A DNA stretch of 21,481 bases, taken from contig JBEVEP010000161.1 of assembly GCA_040512755.1 (NCBI GenBank), positions 1-21,481 on the forward strand, in the 5' to 3' direction. The notes beneath the pieces were generated by a model. It had not been told where the DNA came from. It made no database searches and saw nothing but the letters and a program-made list of their open reading frames with translations. The translations under genes and the position numbers were made by a program. Shown here in pieces: positions 13,162-20,921 of this stretch. The stretch comes from JBEVEP01 sp040512755. GTDB lineage: Bacteria; Pseudomonadota; Alphaproteobacteria; Rhizobiales; Rhizobiaceae. Position 1 is the stretch's first letter; every line of letters starts with the position of its first letter.

Positions 13162-14175
13162 ATGGCATCGAGAGCAGGCACAAAACGAAACGGCACGTCA
13201 CAAGTCGAATGGCCGACGGTGATCCTGATCCTCGTATGTTACACCTCCTGGCTGGCAGCGGGAATTTTCCTTTGGCCAACCTTTCCGATCGCAGCGCTGC
13301 TCGTCATGGCGATCATGGTGGCGCTCCAATCCTCACTCGTGCACGAGGTGCTCCACGGTCACCCGACGCGTGATGCCCGCATCAACGAAGCTCTGATTTT
13401 CCTTCCGATCGGTGTGGTCTGGCCGTTCCGTCGGTTCAAGACCATACATCTGCGCCACCATGCGGACGAGCGTTTGACCGACCCCCTCGATGACCCGGAG
13501 AGCTACTACCGTGCGCTCTGGCAGCATGAGGAACTTCCGGACACGATGAAACGATTGCTGCGTGTCAACAACACGATGGTGGGGCGGTTCATTCTCGGCC
13601 CTTGGCTAAGCAGCATCGGCTTCATGCTGGACGACGCGAAGATGATCGCGGAGGGCGATCACTCTGTGCGGCAGGCGTGGCTTTTTCATGCCGTCGGGCT
13701 GCTCGTCGTCATTCCGGTCGTGACGTTCGGCTTCGGCATCCCGCTCTGGATTTACCTGCTGGGTCCGGTTTGGCTCGGCCAGTCTTTCATAGCGATCCGC
13801 ACTTTCGCGGAACATCAGTGGTCGGAAAACCCGGAGGGGCGCACGATTATCATCGAGCGGACGCCGCTTTCGCTCCTGTTTCTCAACAACAATCTGCATT
13901 TCGTGCACCATAAGAACCCGACAGTAGCCTGGTATCGGCTGCCGCGGCTTTTCCGCGAGCGGCGCGACGAGTGGGTGCGCATGAACAATGGCTATGTGTT
14001 TCCGAACTATTTTGCGCTGTTGAGAAGCTTTGCCTTTCGCGCCAAGGAGCCGGTCGTGCATCCGGCGCTCCGTCGTGCGCCCGAGGCAGGACGCGCCTTC
14101 CGGCCACGCGTGCGCGCCCGTAGTGTCAATGGTCTGGGGACCGCGCCTGTTCCAGCGGAGCCGCCAAAGGAATAA
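13162..14175 (+). CDS. Fatty-acid-desaturase-like membrane di-iron protein
   Basis: 337 aa from the ATG at 13162 (GAGAG just upstream, spacing short); the frame is open back to a TTG at 13096. Histidine boxes of the membrane desaturase/hydroxylase family are present: HEVLHGH (61-67), HLRHH (96-100), a lone His218 in AEHQW, and HFVHH (246-250). Hydrophobic segments lie at about 18-58, 78-90 and 172-212. The family uses a di-iron centre and O2 to desaturate or hydroxylate lipids or other substrates; the substrate here is unknown. Divergent from the XRE regulator and 72 bp before the binding-protein gene, it could be an oxygenase linked to amine catabolism, but this is inference. Confidence 0.88.
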   Translation: MASRAGTKRNGTSQVEWPTVILILVCYTSWLAAGIFLWPTFPIAALLVMAIMVALQSSLVHEVLHGHPTRDARINEALIFLPIGVVWPFRRFKTIHLRHHADERLTDPLDDPESYYRALWQHEELPDTMKRLLRVNNTMVGRFILGPWLSSIGFMLDDAKMIAEGDHSVRQAWLFHAVGLLVVIPVVTFGFGIPLWIYLLGPVWLGQSFIAIRTFAEHQWSENPEGRTIIIERTPLSLLFLNNNLHFVHHKNPTVAWYRLPRLFRERRDEWVRMNNGYVFPNYFALLRSFAFRAKEPVVHPALRRAPEAGRAFRPRVRARSVNGLGTAPVPAEPPKE

Positions 14176-14247
14176 CGGTCACGCTGGCGTCATCGTTGGC
14201 GCAGGCAGGTTCTTGCCAGTCATGGCGCTGAACGGTAGCTCCCCGCC

Positions 14248-15066
14248 ATGAACATGTTGATCGCCGCGCTTCCCATGTACGACTGGCCGGAAACCCGCGC
14301 CGAAACCGATGCGGAATGGGCGCGCATACGCGATCGGCTAAGCTTATTCGGGATCGACGCGCCAAAGCACCTTGCGCGTCGAAACGCCGATCTACCTCCG
14401 GTGCCCGGCGGCATTCGTGATGCCAGCGGGCAGACTATTGCCCCGAATCCGGCATCGTTGCCACCCGACGAATTCGACCTGCATACGCTGTGGGTCCATC
14501 CAAACCTGATGTTCGCTCAGACTTGCTGGGGGCCGATGGAAATGGGCCTCGCCAGACATGTGCAAGTCATCGGTCAGCCGAATTACGACGCGTTTGAGGG
14601 CGGGCAGGGGGCGCTTTATTCGAGCGCTATCGTGATGCGTTCAGGCGACGCGTCGCTCTTCGATCTGCCATCGCGGGCGACCAACTCCGTGCGCTATCGC
14701 CTAGAGCCGTCGATTCCATTGGAGCGGCTGCGTGGCAAGCGGCTGGCCTTTAACAGTGCGGACTCGATATCCGGCATCATTGCGCTCACGCGGGATCTGG
14801 ACGCTGTCGGCATCGGGCTCGACATCTTTGCGGAGTGCATCGAGACAGGCGCCCACCGGGCATCTGTCGCCGCCGTCGTCGACGGCCGAGCCGATGTCTG
14901 CGCGATAGACTGCCGGTCCTGGGCGATGATGAAGCGGTTCCGGGATGTCCGCTCGGTCGAGGTCGTTGGATGGACTGACAAGCGTAAGGGCCTGCCGTTC
15001 ATCACTGCGCGCACCACGCCCGCGGACGCGGCAGAGCATCTGCGGCAGATACTGCAAGAGGTTTAG
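14248..15066 (+). CDS. Orphan PhnD/SsuA-like periplasmic-type binding protein
   Basis: 272 aa. The layout matches the phosphonate-type substrate-binding family (PF12974): the N-terminal LIAALPMYDWPE strand, QTCWGPMEMG near 91-100, then YSSAIVMRSG, the GKRLAFNSADSISG segment, and SVAAVVDGRADVCAIDC. No signal peptide is visible and no ABC permease or ATPase lies nearby, so it may work in the cytoplasm as a ligand sensor or enzyme rather than in transport. Start choice between ATGs at 14248 and 14254 is open, as no strong ribosome site is seen. It follows the desaturase-like gene by 72 bp on the same strand and is probably coexpressed. Confidence 0.8.
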   Translation: MNMLIAALPMYDWPETRAETDAEWARIRDRLSLFGIDAPKHLARRNADLPPVPGGIRDASGQTIAPNPASLPPDEFDLHTLWVHPNLMFAQTCWGPMEMGLARHVQVIGQPNYDAFEGGQGALYSSAIVMRSGDASLFDLPSRATNSVRYRLEPSIPLERLRGKRLAFNSADSISGIIALTRDLDAVGIGLDIFAECIETGAHRASVAAVVDGRADVCAIDCRSWAMMKRFRDVRSVEVVGWTDKRKGLPFITARTTPADAAEHLRQILQEV

Positions 15067-15100
15067 TCAAGCTCCGGCAGGTGATGACCGCGCATCGGAT

Positions 15101-15604
15101 TCACGGCAGCGGCCCCTCCATCAAAATGCTTGCCAGCGACAGGCCATTGCCAACTGGGACATGGATCGGCCCAATACGGTTGAGACCAAGTCGGGCATAA
15201 AAGGGTTCGCCATTCAGTGTCGAATACGCTTGCAGCCGGGTAAGTCCGGCCGCACGCGCGCCTTCAACGCATTTTGAGACGATTGCTCTCCCAACTCCCT
15301 GACGCACGGCATCGGGGTGAGTGGCAAAGTGGCGGAGATGGGCAACGCCGGGCGTGATCTTACCCGTGCCCGGCGCGCCTGCGGTCCATCCGCCGCAACC
15401 AATCAGCTTGCCGTCGGCCTTTTCGGCGACAAAATAGGTTTGTGAGTTGAGAAGCTCACGATTGGGTTGGGAAATGATCCGCACAGCCACTTCTAGCGTT
15501 TCCGCCGGATAGGCAGTGCGCATCAGCTGCGAATAGGATTTGTGCAGCAGGGTCCCGACGGCAACTTCATCGTCAAGAACCGCGGTCCTGATCTGAAAGT
15601 GCAT
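15101..15604 (-). CDS. GNAT-family N-acetyltransferase
   Basis: 167 aa from the ATG at 15604, preceded by AGGAGAAGG; a longer frame to 15700 runs into the previous gene. The acetyl-CoA-binding motif A is HLRHFATHPDAVRQGVGRAI (89-108) with the R-x-G-x-G-R/A loop at 102-107, and the C-terminal motif NGEPFYARLGL (131-141) is typical. The acetyl acceptor is not predictable. It lies 49 bp after the DMGDH-like gene on the same strand, as probable last gene of that operon, and converges on the binding-protein gene 34 bp away. Confidence 0.88.
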   Translation of the reverse strand: MHFQIRTAVLDDEVAVGTLLHKSYSQLMRTAYPAETLEVAVRIISQPNRELLNSQTYFVAEKADGKLIGCGGWTAGAPGTGKITPGVAHLRHFATHPDAVRQGVGRAIVSKCVEGARAAGLTRLQAYSTLNGEPFYARLGLNRIGPIHVPVGNGLSLASILMEGPLP

Positions 15605-15653
15605 TGCCGCACCTTCTCCTTTGCCGCCTTCCGGCTTTCCGCCGAATTGTTGC

Positions 15654-18239
15654 TTACCCTCGCATCTTCTCGCCTGCCGGGTCAAATAGCGGCAGGACAT
15701 TGATGCGCGCTGGCCGCCGGCGGCCCAGGATTTCTATCTCGAACAGGCCATCGCTCTCATTGTCGGCAAGTGCGGCCGGTACATAGCCCTGCGCCATCGA
15801 TTTCTGCACGTAGTGGGCATAGCCGCCGGAGGTAACCCAGCCGACCACGCGCCATTCGCCATCGACAATGCCGCGAATGCGCGACGCGTCGCCCGCATCG
15901 TGGGGGGAAGGGCGATCCGAAGGCGTCACCTCTTTGCCGGCCGCGTCGTAGCGGGGCGCGCCGTAGCCGTGCGGCTTTTCGACCGTATGATAGTCGGTCG
16001 ATACCTTTGCCCAGATCGGCTCGTCGCCCATCACGTCGGCATCTTCCGCATCGACCACGAATGAAACGCGCCGCAGCTTCGGTCCCGCTTCCAGCTCCCT
16101 TGCAGCGGCGTCGCGGCCGATAAAATCGTTCTTCTCCATCTTGATGAAGCGCTCCATCGAGCCCTCGAACGGCCCGTAGATCGGCCGCAACTCCCGGAAC
16201 CAGGTCGGGAAGTTCTTCTCCAGGCGCATCGAGAGGAGGGCGCGCATGCCGAAATCGACAATGCCGAATTCCGCGCCGGCATCCTTGATCGCGTTGTAGA
16301 CCAGCCTCTGGTAGGCCGGCGCCATCCAGATCTCATAGCCGAGATCGCCGGTATAGCTGATGCGGTTGACCATGCAGGGCGCGCCGGCCACTTCCATCTC
16401 CCGAAAATCCATGAAACGGAACGCCTTGGTGGAAACGTCGGTGTCGACGAGTTTCGCCAATAGGTCCTGCGCGCGCGGTCCGGCGATCGAAAGGCCGACC
16501 AGCGTCTGGTCGAAACGATGCAGTCTGACAGAACCGTCCCTCGGAAGCTGCTTCTCGAACCAGCGCATATGGTACTTCTGCGCGGCGGACGATCCCCAGA
16601 TCAGGAAGCGGTCATCCGCTGCCTTTGCGATCGTAAAGTCGCCAATCAGCTTGCCGAACTCATTCAACATCGGCGTCAATACGAGCCGGCCGGTTTTGGG
16701 CATGCGGTTCGTCATCAGCCGGTTGAGGAATTCCTCCGAACCCTGGCCGGATACTTCATATTTCGCGAAATTGGCGATCTCGGTGACGCCGACCCGTTCA
16801 CGCGTTGCGCGCGCCTCATTGCCGACATGCTCGAAATCGTTCGACCGATGATAGGAAACGATATCCTTCGGCTCATCACCCTTCGGCGCGAACCAAAGCG
16901 GGGTTTCGAGACCCCAGGAATCGCCCATGACGGCGTTCTGCGCCACCATCGTGTCGTAGAGCGGCGTCGTTTGCGCTGGCCGCGCAGCCGGCAGTTCCTC
17001 ATTCGGGAAACGGATCGAGAAGCGTCGGGAATAGTTCTCCCGCACCTTGGCGTTCGTGTAGCGCAGCGTGGCCCATTCGCCGAAGCGGGCGACATCCATG
17101 CCCCAGACGTCGAAACCTGGATCGCCGTGAACCATCCAGTTCGACAGCGCCAGCCCGACGCCACCGCCCTGACTGAAGCCCGCCATCACTGCGCAGGCCG
17201 TCCAGTAGTTGGTAAGTCCCTGCACCGGGCCGACCAGCGGGTTGCCGTCGGGCGCGAAGGTGAAAGGTCCGTTGATGATCTGCTTGATGCCTGCCTTTTC
17301 GATCCCCGGAAAGTGCCGGAAGCCGACTTCGAGCGATGGCGCGATGCGGTCGAGATCGGGCGCCAGCAATTCGTGCCCGAAGTCCCAGGGCGTATTGACC
17401 GGAGACCACGGCTTGGCAGCCTTTTCGTAGGTGCCGAGCAGGATGCCGTTGCGCTCCTGGCGCGTGTAGATTTCGCCCTTGAAGTCGATGACGCCGATCA
17501 TCTCGCGGCCGGTTGAGCGGTTGAATTCCTCGACCTCCGGCATGGGCTCGGTCAAAAGGTACATGTGCTCCATGGCGAGCAGCGGCAGTTCCAGGCCGAC
17601 CATGCGGCCGACTTCACGCGCCCACAGCCCACCGCAATTGACCACATGCTCGGCCTTCACGGTGCCTTGCTCGGTCACCACGTTCCAGGTGCCGTCCGGC
17701 TCCTGGGTGAGCTCCACCACGCGGTTGCGAAGCACAATTTCGGCGCCGAGTTTGCGGGCGGCCTTGGCATAGGCATGGGTTGTCCCGGATGGGTCGAGAT
17801 GGCCTTCGACCGGATCCCACATGGCGCCTACGAAATTTGTTTCATCCATCAGCGGGAACATCGCCTTCGCTTCGGACGGGGTTATCAGTTCGGTTTCCAT
17901 GCCGAGATAACGGCCCTTCGCGTGAGTGAGCCGCAGGAAATCCATGCGCTCCGGGGTGTCGGCCATCATGACGCCGCCGGTCAGATGCAGGCCGCAGGAT
18001 TGGCCGGAAAGCTCCTCGATCTCCTTGTAGAGCTGGACCGTGTAGGCCTGCAGTTTCGCGACGTTGGGGTCGCCGTTCAACGTATGGAAGCCGCCGGCAG
18101 CGTGCCAGGACGAGCCCGATGTCAGCTCCGACCGCTCGATCAAAAGCACGTCGGTCCAGCCGGCTCGGGCGAGGTGAAACAGAACGGAGCAGCCGACAAC
18201 GCCGCCGCCGATGACTACCGCTTTAACGTGAGATTTCAT
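15654..18239 (-). CDS. Dimethylglycine/sarcosine dehydrogenase-like FAD + GcvT protein
   Basis: 861 aa from the ATG at 18239; a TTG start ten codons upstream is possible. Domains in order: a DAO-type FAD domain (1-~370) with GGGVVG (11-16), and SGSSWHAAGG (41-50), where His46 matches the residue that covalently binds FAD in DMGDH and sarcosine dehydrogenase; an FAO_M linker near 370-430; then GcvT and GcvT-C domains (about 430-860) that bind THF and catch the released carbon as methylene-THF. The length equals that of the DMGDH family. With MttB and BHMT-type genes nearby, an N-demethylation step after betaine demethylation is the natural reading; the exact amine could differ. Confidence 0.88.
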   Translation of the reverse strand: MKSHVKAVVIGGGVVGCSVLFHLARAGWTDVLLIERSELTSGSSWHAAGGFHTLNGDPNVAKLQAYTVQLYKEIEELSGQSCGLHLTGGVMMADTPERMDFLRLTHAKGRYLGMETELITPSEAKAMFPLMDETNFVGAMWDPVEGHLDPSGTTHAYAKAARKLGAEIVLRNRVVELTQEPDGTWNVVTEQGTVKAEHVVNCGGLWAREVGRMVGLELPLLAMEHMYLLTEPMPEVEEFNRSTGREMIGVIDFKGEIYTRQERNGILLGTYEKAAKPWSPVNTPWDFGHELLAPDLDRIAPSLEVGFRHFPGIEKAGIKQIINGPFTFAPDGNPLVGPVQGLTNYWTACAVMAGFSQGGGVGLALSNWMVHGDPGFDVWGMDVARFGEWATLRYTNAKVRENYSRRFSIRFPNEELPAARPAQTTPLYDTMVAQNAVMGDSWGLETPLWFAPKGDEPKDIVSYHRSNDFEHVGNEARATRERVGVTEIANFAKYEVSGQGSEEFLNRLMTNRMPKTGRLVLTPMLNEFGKLIGDFTIAKAADDRFLIWGSSAAQKYHMRWFEKQLPRDGSVRLHRFDQTLVGLSIAGPRAQDLLAKLVDTDVSTKAFRFMDFREMEVAGAPCMVNRISYTGDLGYEIWMAPAYQRLVYNAIKDAGAEFGIVDFGMRALLSMRLEKNFPTWFRELRPIYGPFEGSMERFIKMEKNDFIGRDAAARELEAGPKLRRVSFVVDAEDADVMGDEPIWAKVSTDYHTVEKPHGYGAPRYDAAGKEVTPSDRPSPHDAGDASRIRGIVDGEWRVVGWVTSGGYAHYVQKSMAQGYVPAALADNESDGLFEIEILGRRRPARINVLPLFDPAGEKMRG

Positions 18240-18265
18240 GTGGTTGGGTCCATGAATGGAGAAGG

Positions 18266-18844
18266 TCAAACGATGGGTCGGGCGAACACGAAGCGCAGGT
18301 CGAATGCGGCTACCTCTTCGGCGAGCCGCCCATCCAAAGCGCCAAGGATAGTATCGCAGACGGAACGGCGGCGTTTCAGAACGTCGTGGTTCCAGAAGCG
18401 GAGGACCGAATGGCCAAGCGAACGCATGACTTCATCCCGCCTGCGGTCATAGGGACTGTCCGCATGTTGAGAGCCATCAAGCTCGACGACGAGCTTTCTC
18501 TTTCGGCAACAGAAGTCGGTGAAATATGGACCGATCGGGAGTTGGCGGACGAAATGATGGCCCCCGAGTTTTTTCGCCGTCAGTTCGAGCCAAAGAAGGG
18601 CTTCTGCCTGGTTCTCGCCATGTCTTAATAAACGAGCACGTTCTGTCGCGTTTGGACGACGCCTGATTAGCTTAGGTCGAGCTTCCCCCTCTCCGTCTCG
18701 CCCCTGCGGGGCTCGCCACCTCTCCCCCTGAAGGGGGCGAGGAAGGGTGCCGGCCGTCGCGAGTTCGCGCCCTTCCTCCACCCCTTCAGGGGGGGAGGTG
18801 TCGGGGGCCTTTTCGGGCCGAGACGGAGAGGGGGTCTTTTTCAT
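18266..18844 (-). CDS. DUF559 (Vsr/endonuclease-fold) protein with a repeat-derived N-terminus
   Basis: 192 aa. The real domain spans about residues 64-175: NQAEALLWLELTAKKLGG, HHFVRQLPIGPYFTDFCCRK, LVVELDGSQH, then SLGHSVLRFWNHDVLK. The E-x-D/H pattern in VELDGSQH and the QLPIGPY segment are DUF559 hallmarks, a family with an endonuclease-like fold of unknown function. Residues 2-57, rich in Pro, Arg, Gly and Glu, are encoded by a long inverted repeat (18685-18834). No start codon with a ribosome site lies between the repeat and the domain, so either translation begins in the repeat at the ATG 18844 or the gene is a decayed copy. It sits between mttB2 and the DMGDH-like gene. Confidence 0.7.
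   Translation of the reverse strand: MKKTPSPSRPEKAPDTSPPEGVEEGRELATAGTLPRPLQGERWRAPQGRDGEGEARPKLIRRRPNATERARLLRHGENQAEALLWLELTAKKLGGHHFVRQLPIGPYFTDFCCRKRKLVVELDGSQHADSPYDRRRDEVMRSLGHSVLRFWNHDVLKRRRSVCDTILGALDGRLAEEVAAFDLRFVFARPIV
18685..18834. repeat. 150-bp long imperfect palindrome of rhizobial type
   Basis: Outer arms of 16 bp match perfectly: CCCCCTCTCCGTCTCG (18685-18700) and CGAGACGGAGAGGGGG (18819-18834). Inside are further pairing arms, CCTCTCCCCCTGAAGGGGG with CCCCTTCAGGGGGGGAGG, so the whole element can fold into a long hairpin. Similar elements are, from recall, common in intergenic DNA of Mesorhizobium-like genomes. Here it encodes the N-terminus of the DUF559 frame. Confidence 0.8.
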
Positions 18845-18868
18845 AAGCGACTGATCGACTTTAGTGCC

Positions 18869-20446
18869 TCAAAAATCCGTCGGAGCGCCACCCTCGGAGC
18901 GGCGCTTGTCGACGAAGGCGTTCAGCTCCTCGCGGATTGCAGGATCCATGTACGGCTCTTCGTAGGCTGCAAGCCGTTGTTTCCAGACGCGGTTGGCGCG
19001 CTCGATCGCTGTCGGGCTGCCGGCTTCCGCCCAGGTTTCGTAGTTACGCCAGTCAGAAATGATCGGTGCATAGAAAGCTGTCTTGTAGCGCGATTGCGTA
19101 TGCGGCGTGCCGAAGAAATGGCCACCGGGCCCGACGTCGCGAATGGCATCGACCGCGAGAGCATCTTCTGACAGGTCGAGCGGCGCAAGGAACTCGGCCA
19201 CCATCTGCAGCAGATCGATGTCGAGTATCGTCTTCTCGTATGAGCAGCGCAGCCCGCCTTCGAGCCAGCCCGCGCTGTGAAGAATGAAGTTGGCGCCGCC
19301 CTGAATGGCGCCCCAGAGCGAAAACACACTCTCATAGGCCGCTTGTGCGTCGACCGTGTTGGCGGCGCAGACGTTGGAAGTGCGGTAGGGAATGTTGTAA
19401 CGACGGGCGAGCTGGCCGCCGATCAGCTGGGCTTTCATATATTCCGGCGTGCCGAATGCGGGCGCTCCGGACTTCATGTCGACATTGGAGGTGAAGCCGC
19501 CGTACCCGACCGGTGCGCCCTTCCTCACCATCTGTGTGAAGGACAGCCCTGCGAGGGCCTCGGCGTTCTGTTGCACCAACGCGCCGGCGACCGTCACCGG
19601 GGCCATCGCTCCGGCCAAGGTGAAGGGCGTCACGATCACGACCTGGCCGCTGCCCGACATCTGGATGATGCCTTCCATCATCGGAATGTCGAGTTTCAGC
19701 GGCGAGTTCGTGTTGATGATCGTGAAGACGGAAGGCTCGTTCAGGAGCTGCTCGGGTGAAATGCCGCGCGCGATGCGGGTGATCTCGATACCGTCGACAT
19801 TGCGTTCCTTGCCCAGCGAATAGATGTGGAAGACCTTGTCGGTTAGCGTCGCAAGATCGCGGATGCACTCCAGATGCCGGACCGACGGGTGGATATCGAC
19901 CGGTTCCACCGGATAGCCGCCGGTGGTGTTCAGGATGTTGTGCATTTGGGCGAGTTTCAGGAAATTACGGAAATCCTCCTGATTGCCCGCACGGCGTCCG
20001 CGGTCAATGTCGGAACAGTTCGGCGCTGATGCCATCTGGGCAAAGACCAGATTGTTGCCGCCAAAGCGCACATTGTGGGCGGGGTTGCGGGCATGCAGCG
20101 TAAATTCAGCTGGTGCATGTGAGACCAATTCCATGATCAGGTCGCTGTCGAAGCGCACGCGCTCCGTGCCGTCACGCACATCCGCCCCATGCGCCTTCAT
20201 GATGCGGCGCGCTTCGTCGTGCAGCACGTCGACGCCGATCTCCTTGAGCACGCGCAAGGAGGCGAGATGGATCGATTCCAGTTCGTCGTCGGAAATCAGC
20301 CGGGTCGGCGCGAACGGGATCTTGAGTTGGCGGAATGGCGACTGTTCGAAGCCGGACGAGTCGGAGGCGCGTTTTCCGGCCCGGCCGCCGCGCCGCGCGC
20401 GGTCGCTGGTCAAAACCGGTTCGGCGGGCTGGACTACGGCGGTCAT
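18869..20446 (-). CDS. mttB: Second MttB-family (non-pyrrolysine) methyltransferase
   Basis: 525 aa from the ATG at 20446 (AGAGG upstream), the same length as the paralogue at 6554. It shares its landmarks: VTPFTLAGAMAPVTVAGAL, SGAPAFGTPEY, DAQAAYESVFS, ILHSAGWLEGGL and SYEKTILDIDLLQM, yet differs widely elsewhere, so it is an old paralogue and probably has another substrate or preference. There is no in-frame amber codon. Residues 16-27 are an Arg/Gly-rich patch (RARRGGRAGKRA). It leads a minus-strand set with DUF559, the DMGDH-like protein and GNAT, so its product may feed the FAD/GcvT enzyme. No dedicated corrinoid gene adjoins it. A palindrome at 20462-20473 lies 15 bp upstream. Confidence 0.93.
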   Translation of the reverse strand: MTAVVQPAEPVLTSDRARRGGRAGKRASDSSGFEQSPFRQLKIPFAPTRLISDDELESIHLASLRVLKEIGVDVLHDEARRIMKAHGADVRDGTERVRFDSDLIMELVSHAPAEFTLHARNPAHNVRFGGNNLVFAQMASAPNCSDIDRGRRAGNQEDFRNFLKLAQMHNILNTTGGYPVEPVDIHPSVRHLECIRDLATLTDKVFHIYSLGKERNVDGIEITRIARGISPEQLLNEPSVFTIINTNSPLKLDIPMMEGIIQMSGSGQVVIVTPFTLAGAMAPVTVAGALVQQNAEALAGLSFTQMVRKGAPVGYGGFTSNVDMKSGAPAFGTPEYMKAQLIGGQLARRYNIPYRTSNVCAANTVDAQAAYESVFSLWGAIQGGANFILHSAGWLEGGLRCSYEKTILDIDLLQMVAEFLAPLDLSEDALAVDAIRDVGPGGHFFGTPHTQSRYKTAFYAPIISDWRNYETWAEAGSPTAIERANRVWKQRLAAYEEPYMDPAIREELNAFVDKRRSEGGAPTDF

Positions 20447-20461
20447 GAAATGCCTCTTGGT

Positions 20462-20473
20462 CTCAAATTTGAG
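20462..20473. promoter_or_regulatory. Perfect 12-bp palindrome CTCAAATTTGAG before mttB2
   Basis: Fully self-complementary and placed 15 bp before the ATG at 20446, about the same position that the 22-bp operator takes before the two other methyltransferase genes. The sequence differs from that operator. A repressor site is possible; short palindromes also arise by chance. Confidence 0.35.
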
Positions 20474-20640
20474 CCGCATAATGGACCGCCGCCCATTGCA
20501 GGATTGCGGAAGCGACGACCAGAAGCGCGAGGGAAGCGACATGCGGCGTAGAAGCCGCTGTCGATAAGGTTGCCTGAAGATGTCCGGGCAGTATGCCGGC
20601 TCTATCTGAACCGGGTTGAACCACCCGCAAAGTCTCGTCT

Positions 20641-20739
20641 AGAGCGCCGCACGTCCATTTGGACGCGCAAAGGACGCTCTGAATCTTTGAATCTGCGCAT
20701 CGTGCTTTCCGAAATCGATTCCGATTTTCGGGCCGATGC
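20641..20739. repeat. RIME-like rhizobial intergenic element
   Basis: Two adjacent palindromes as described for rhizobial RIME elements. The first has outer arms AGAGCG (20641-20646) and CGCTCT (20675-20680) with an inner CGTCC/GGACG stem. The second has outer arms GCATCG (20697-20702) and CGATGC (20734-20739), with an inner CCGAAATCG/CGATTTTCGG stem carrying a bulge. The total of about 100 bp matches the usual size. Confidence 0.8.
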
Positions 20740-20880
20740 GTTAGTCTCGGCCGATGTTCGCCAAGCTGTCTCCCAATCCATGTCTTGCTGTTACGCCCTC
20801 GCGGCGGACGCGGCATACGGAGCTGCTTCGGCTCTGCGCGCGCATCGGATATTCCCCGCCCGCCTTCCGATGAACCGGAA

Positions 20881-20896
20881 TCCGGCGCTCGCCGGA
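20881..20896 (+). promoter_or_regulatory. Compact hairpin in the aminotransferase leader
   Basis: TCCGGCG and CGCCGGA with a 2-base centre make a 16-bp palindrome 25 bases before the ATG at 20922. As RNA it would fold tightly just upstream of the ribosome site GGAAAGGA; a role in translation or mRNA stability is possible but unproven. Confidence 0.35.
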
Positions 20897-20921
20897 ACGA
20901 GACAACGGAAAGGACAACTCC

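Larger units (their letters stand above)
20447..20921. other. 475-bp divergent intergenic region between mttB2 and the aminotransferase
   Basis: No gene is supported. It contains the palindrome at 20462-20473, the RIME-like repeat at 20641-20739 and a compact hairpin at 20881-20896. Promoters for both flanking genes should lie here, on either side of the repeat. Confidence 0.6.

Noticed and set aside
16518..17516. Plus-strand open frame of 332 codons inside the DMGDH-like gene
   Set aside because: Antisense shadow of a gene with clear FAD and GcvT motifs; no family features of its own.
20536..20543. GCGACATG upstream of mttB2, also present at 6450-6457
   Set aside because: Only eight bases match, at different spacing from the starts; too short to claim a shared site.
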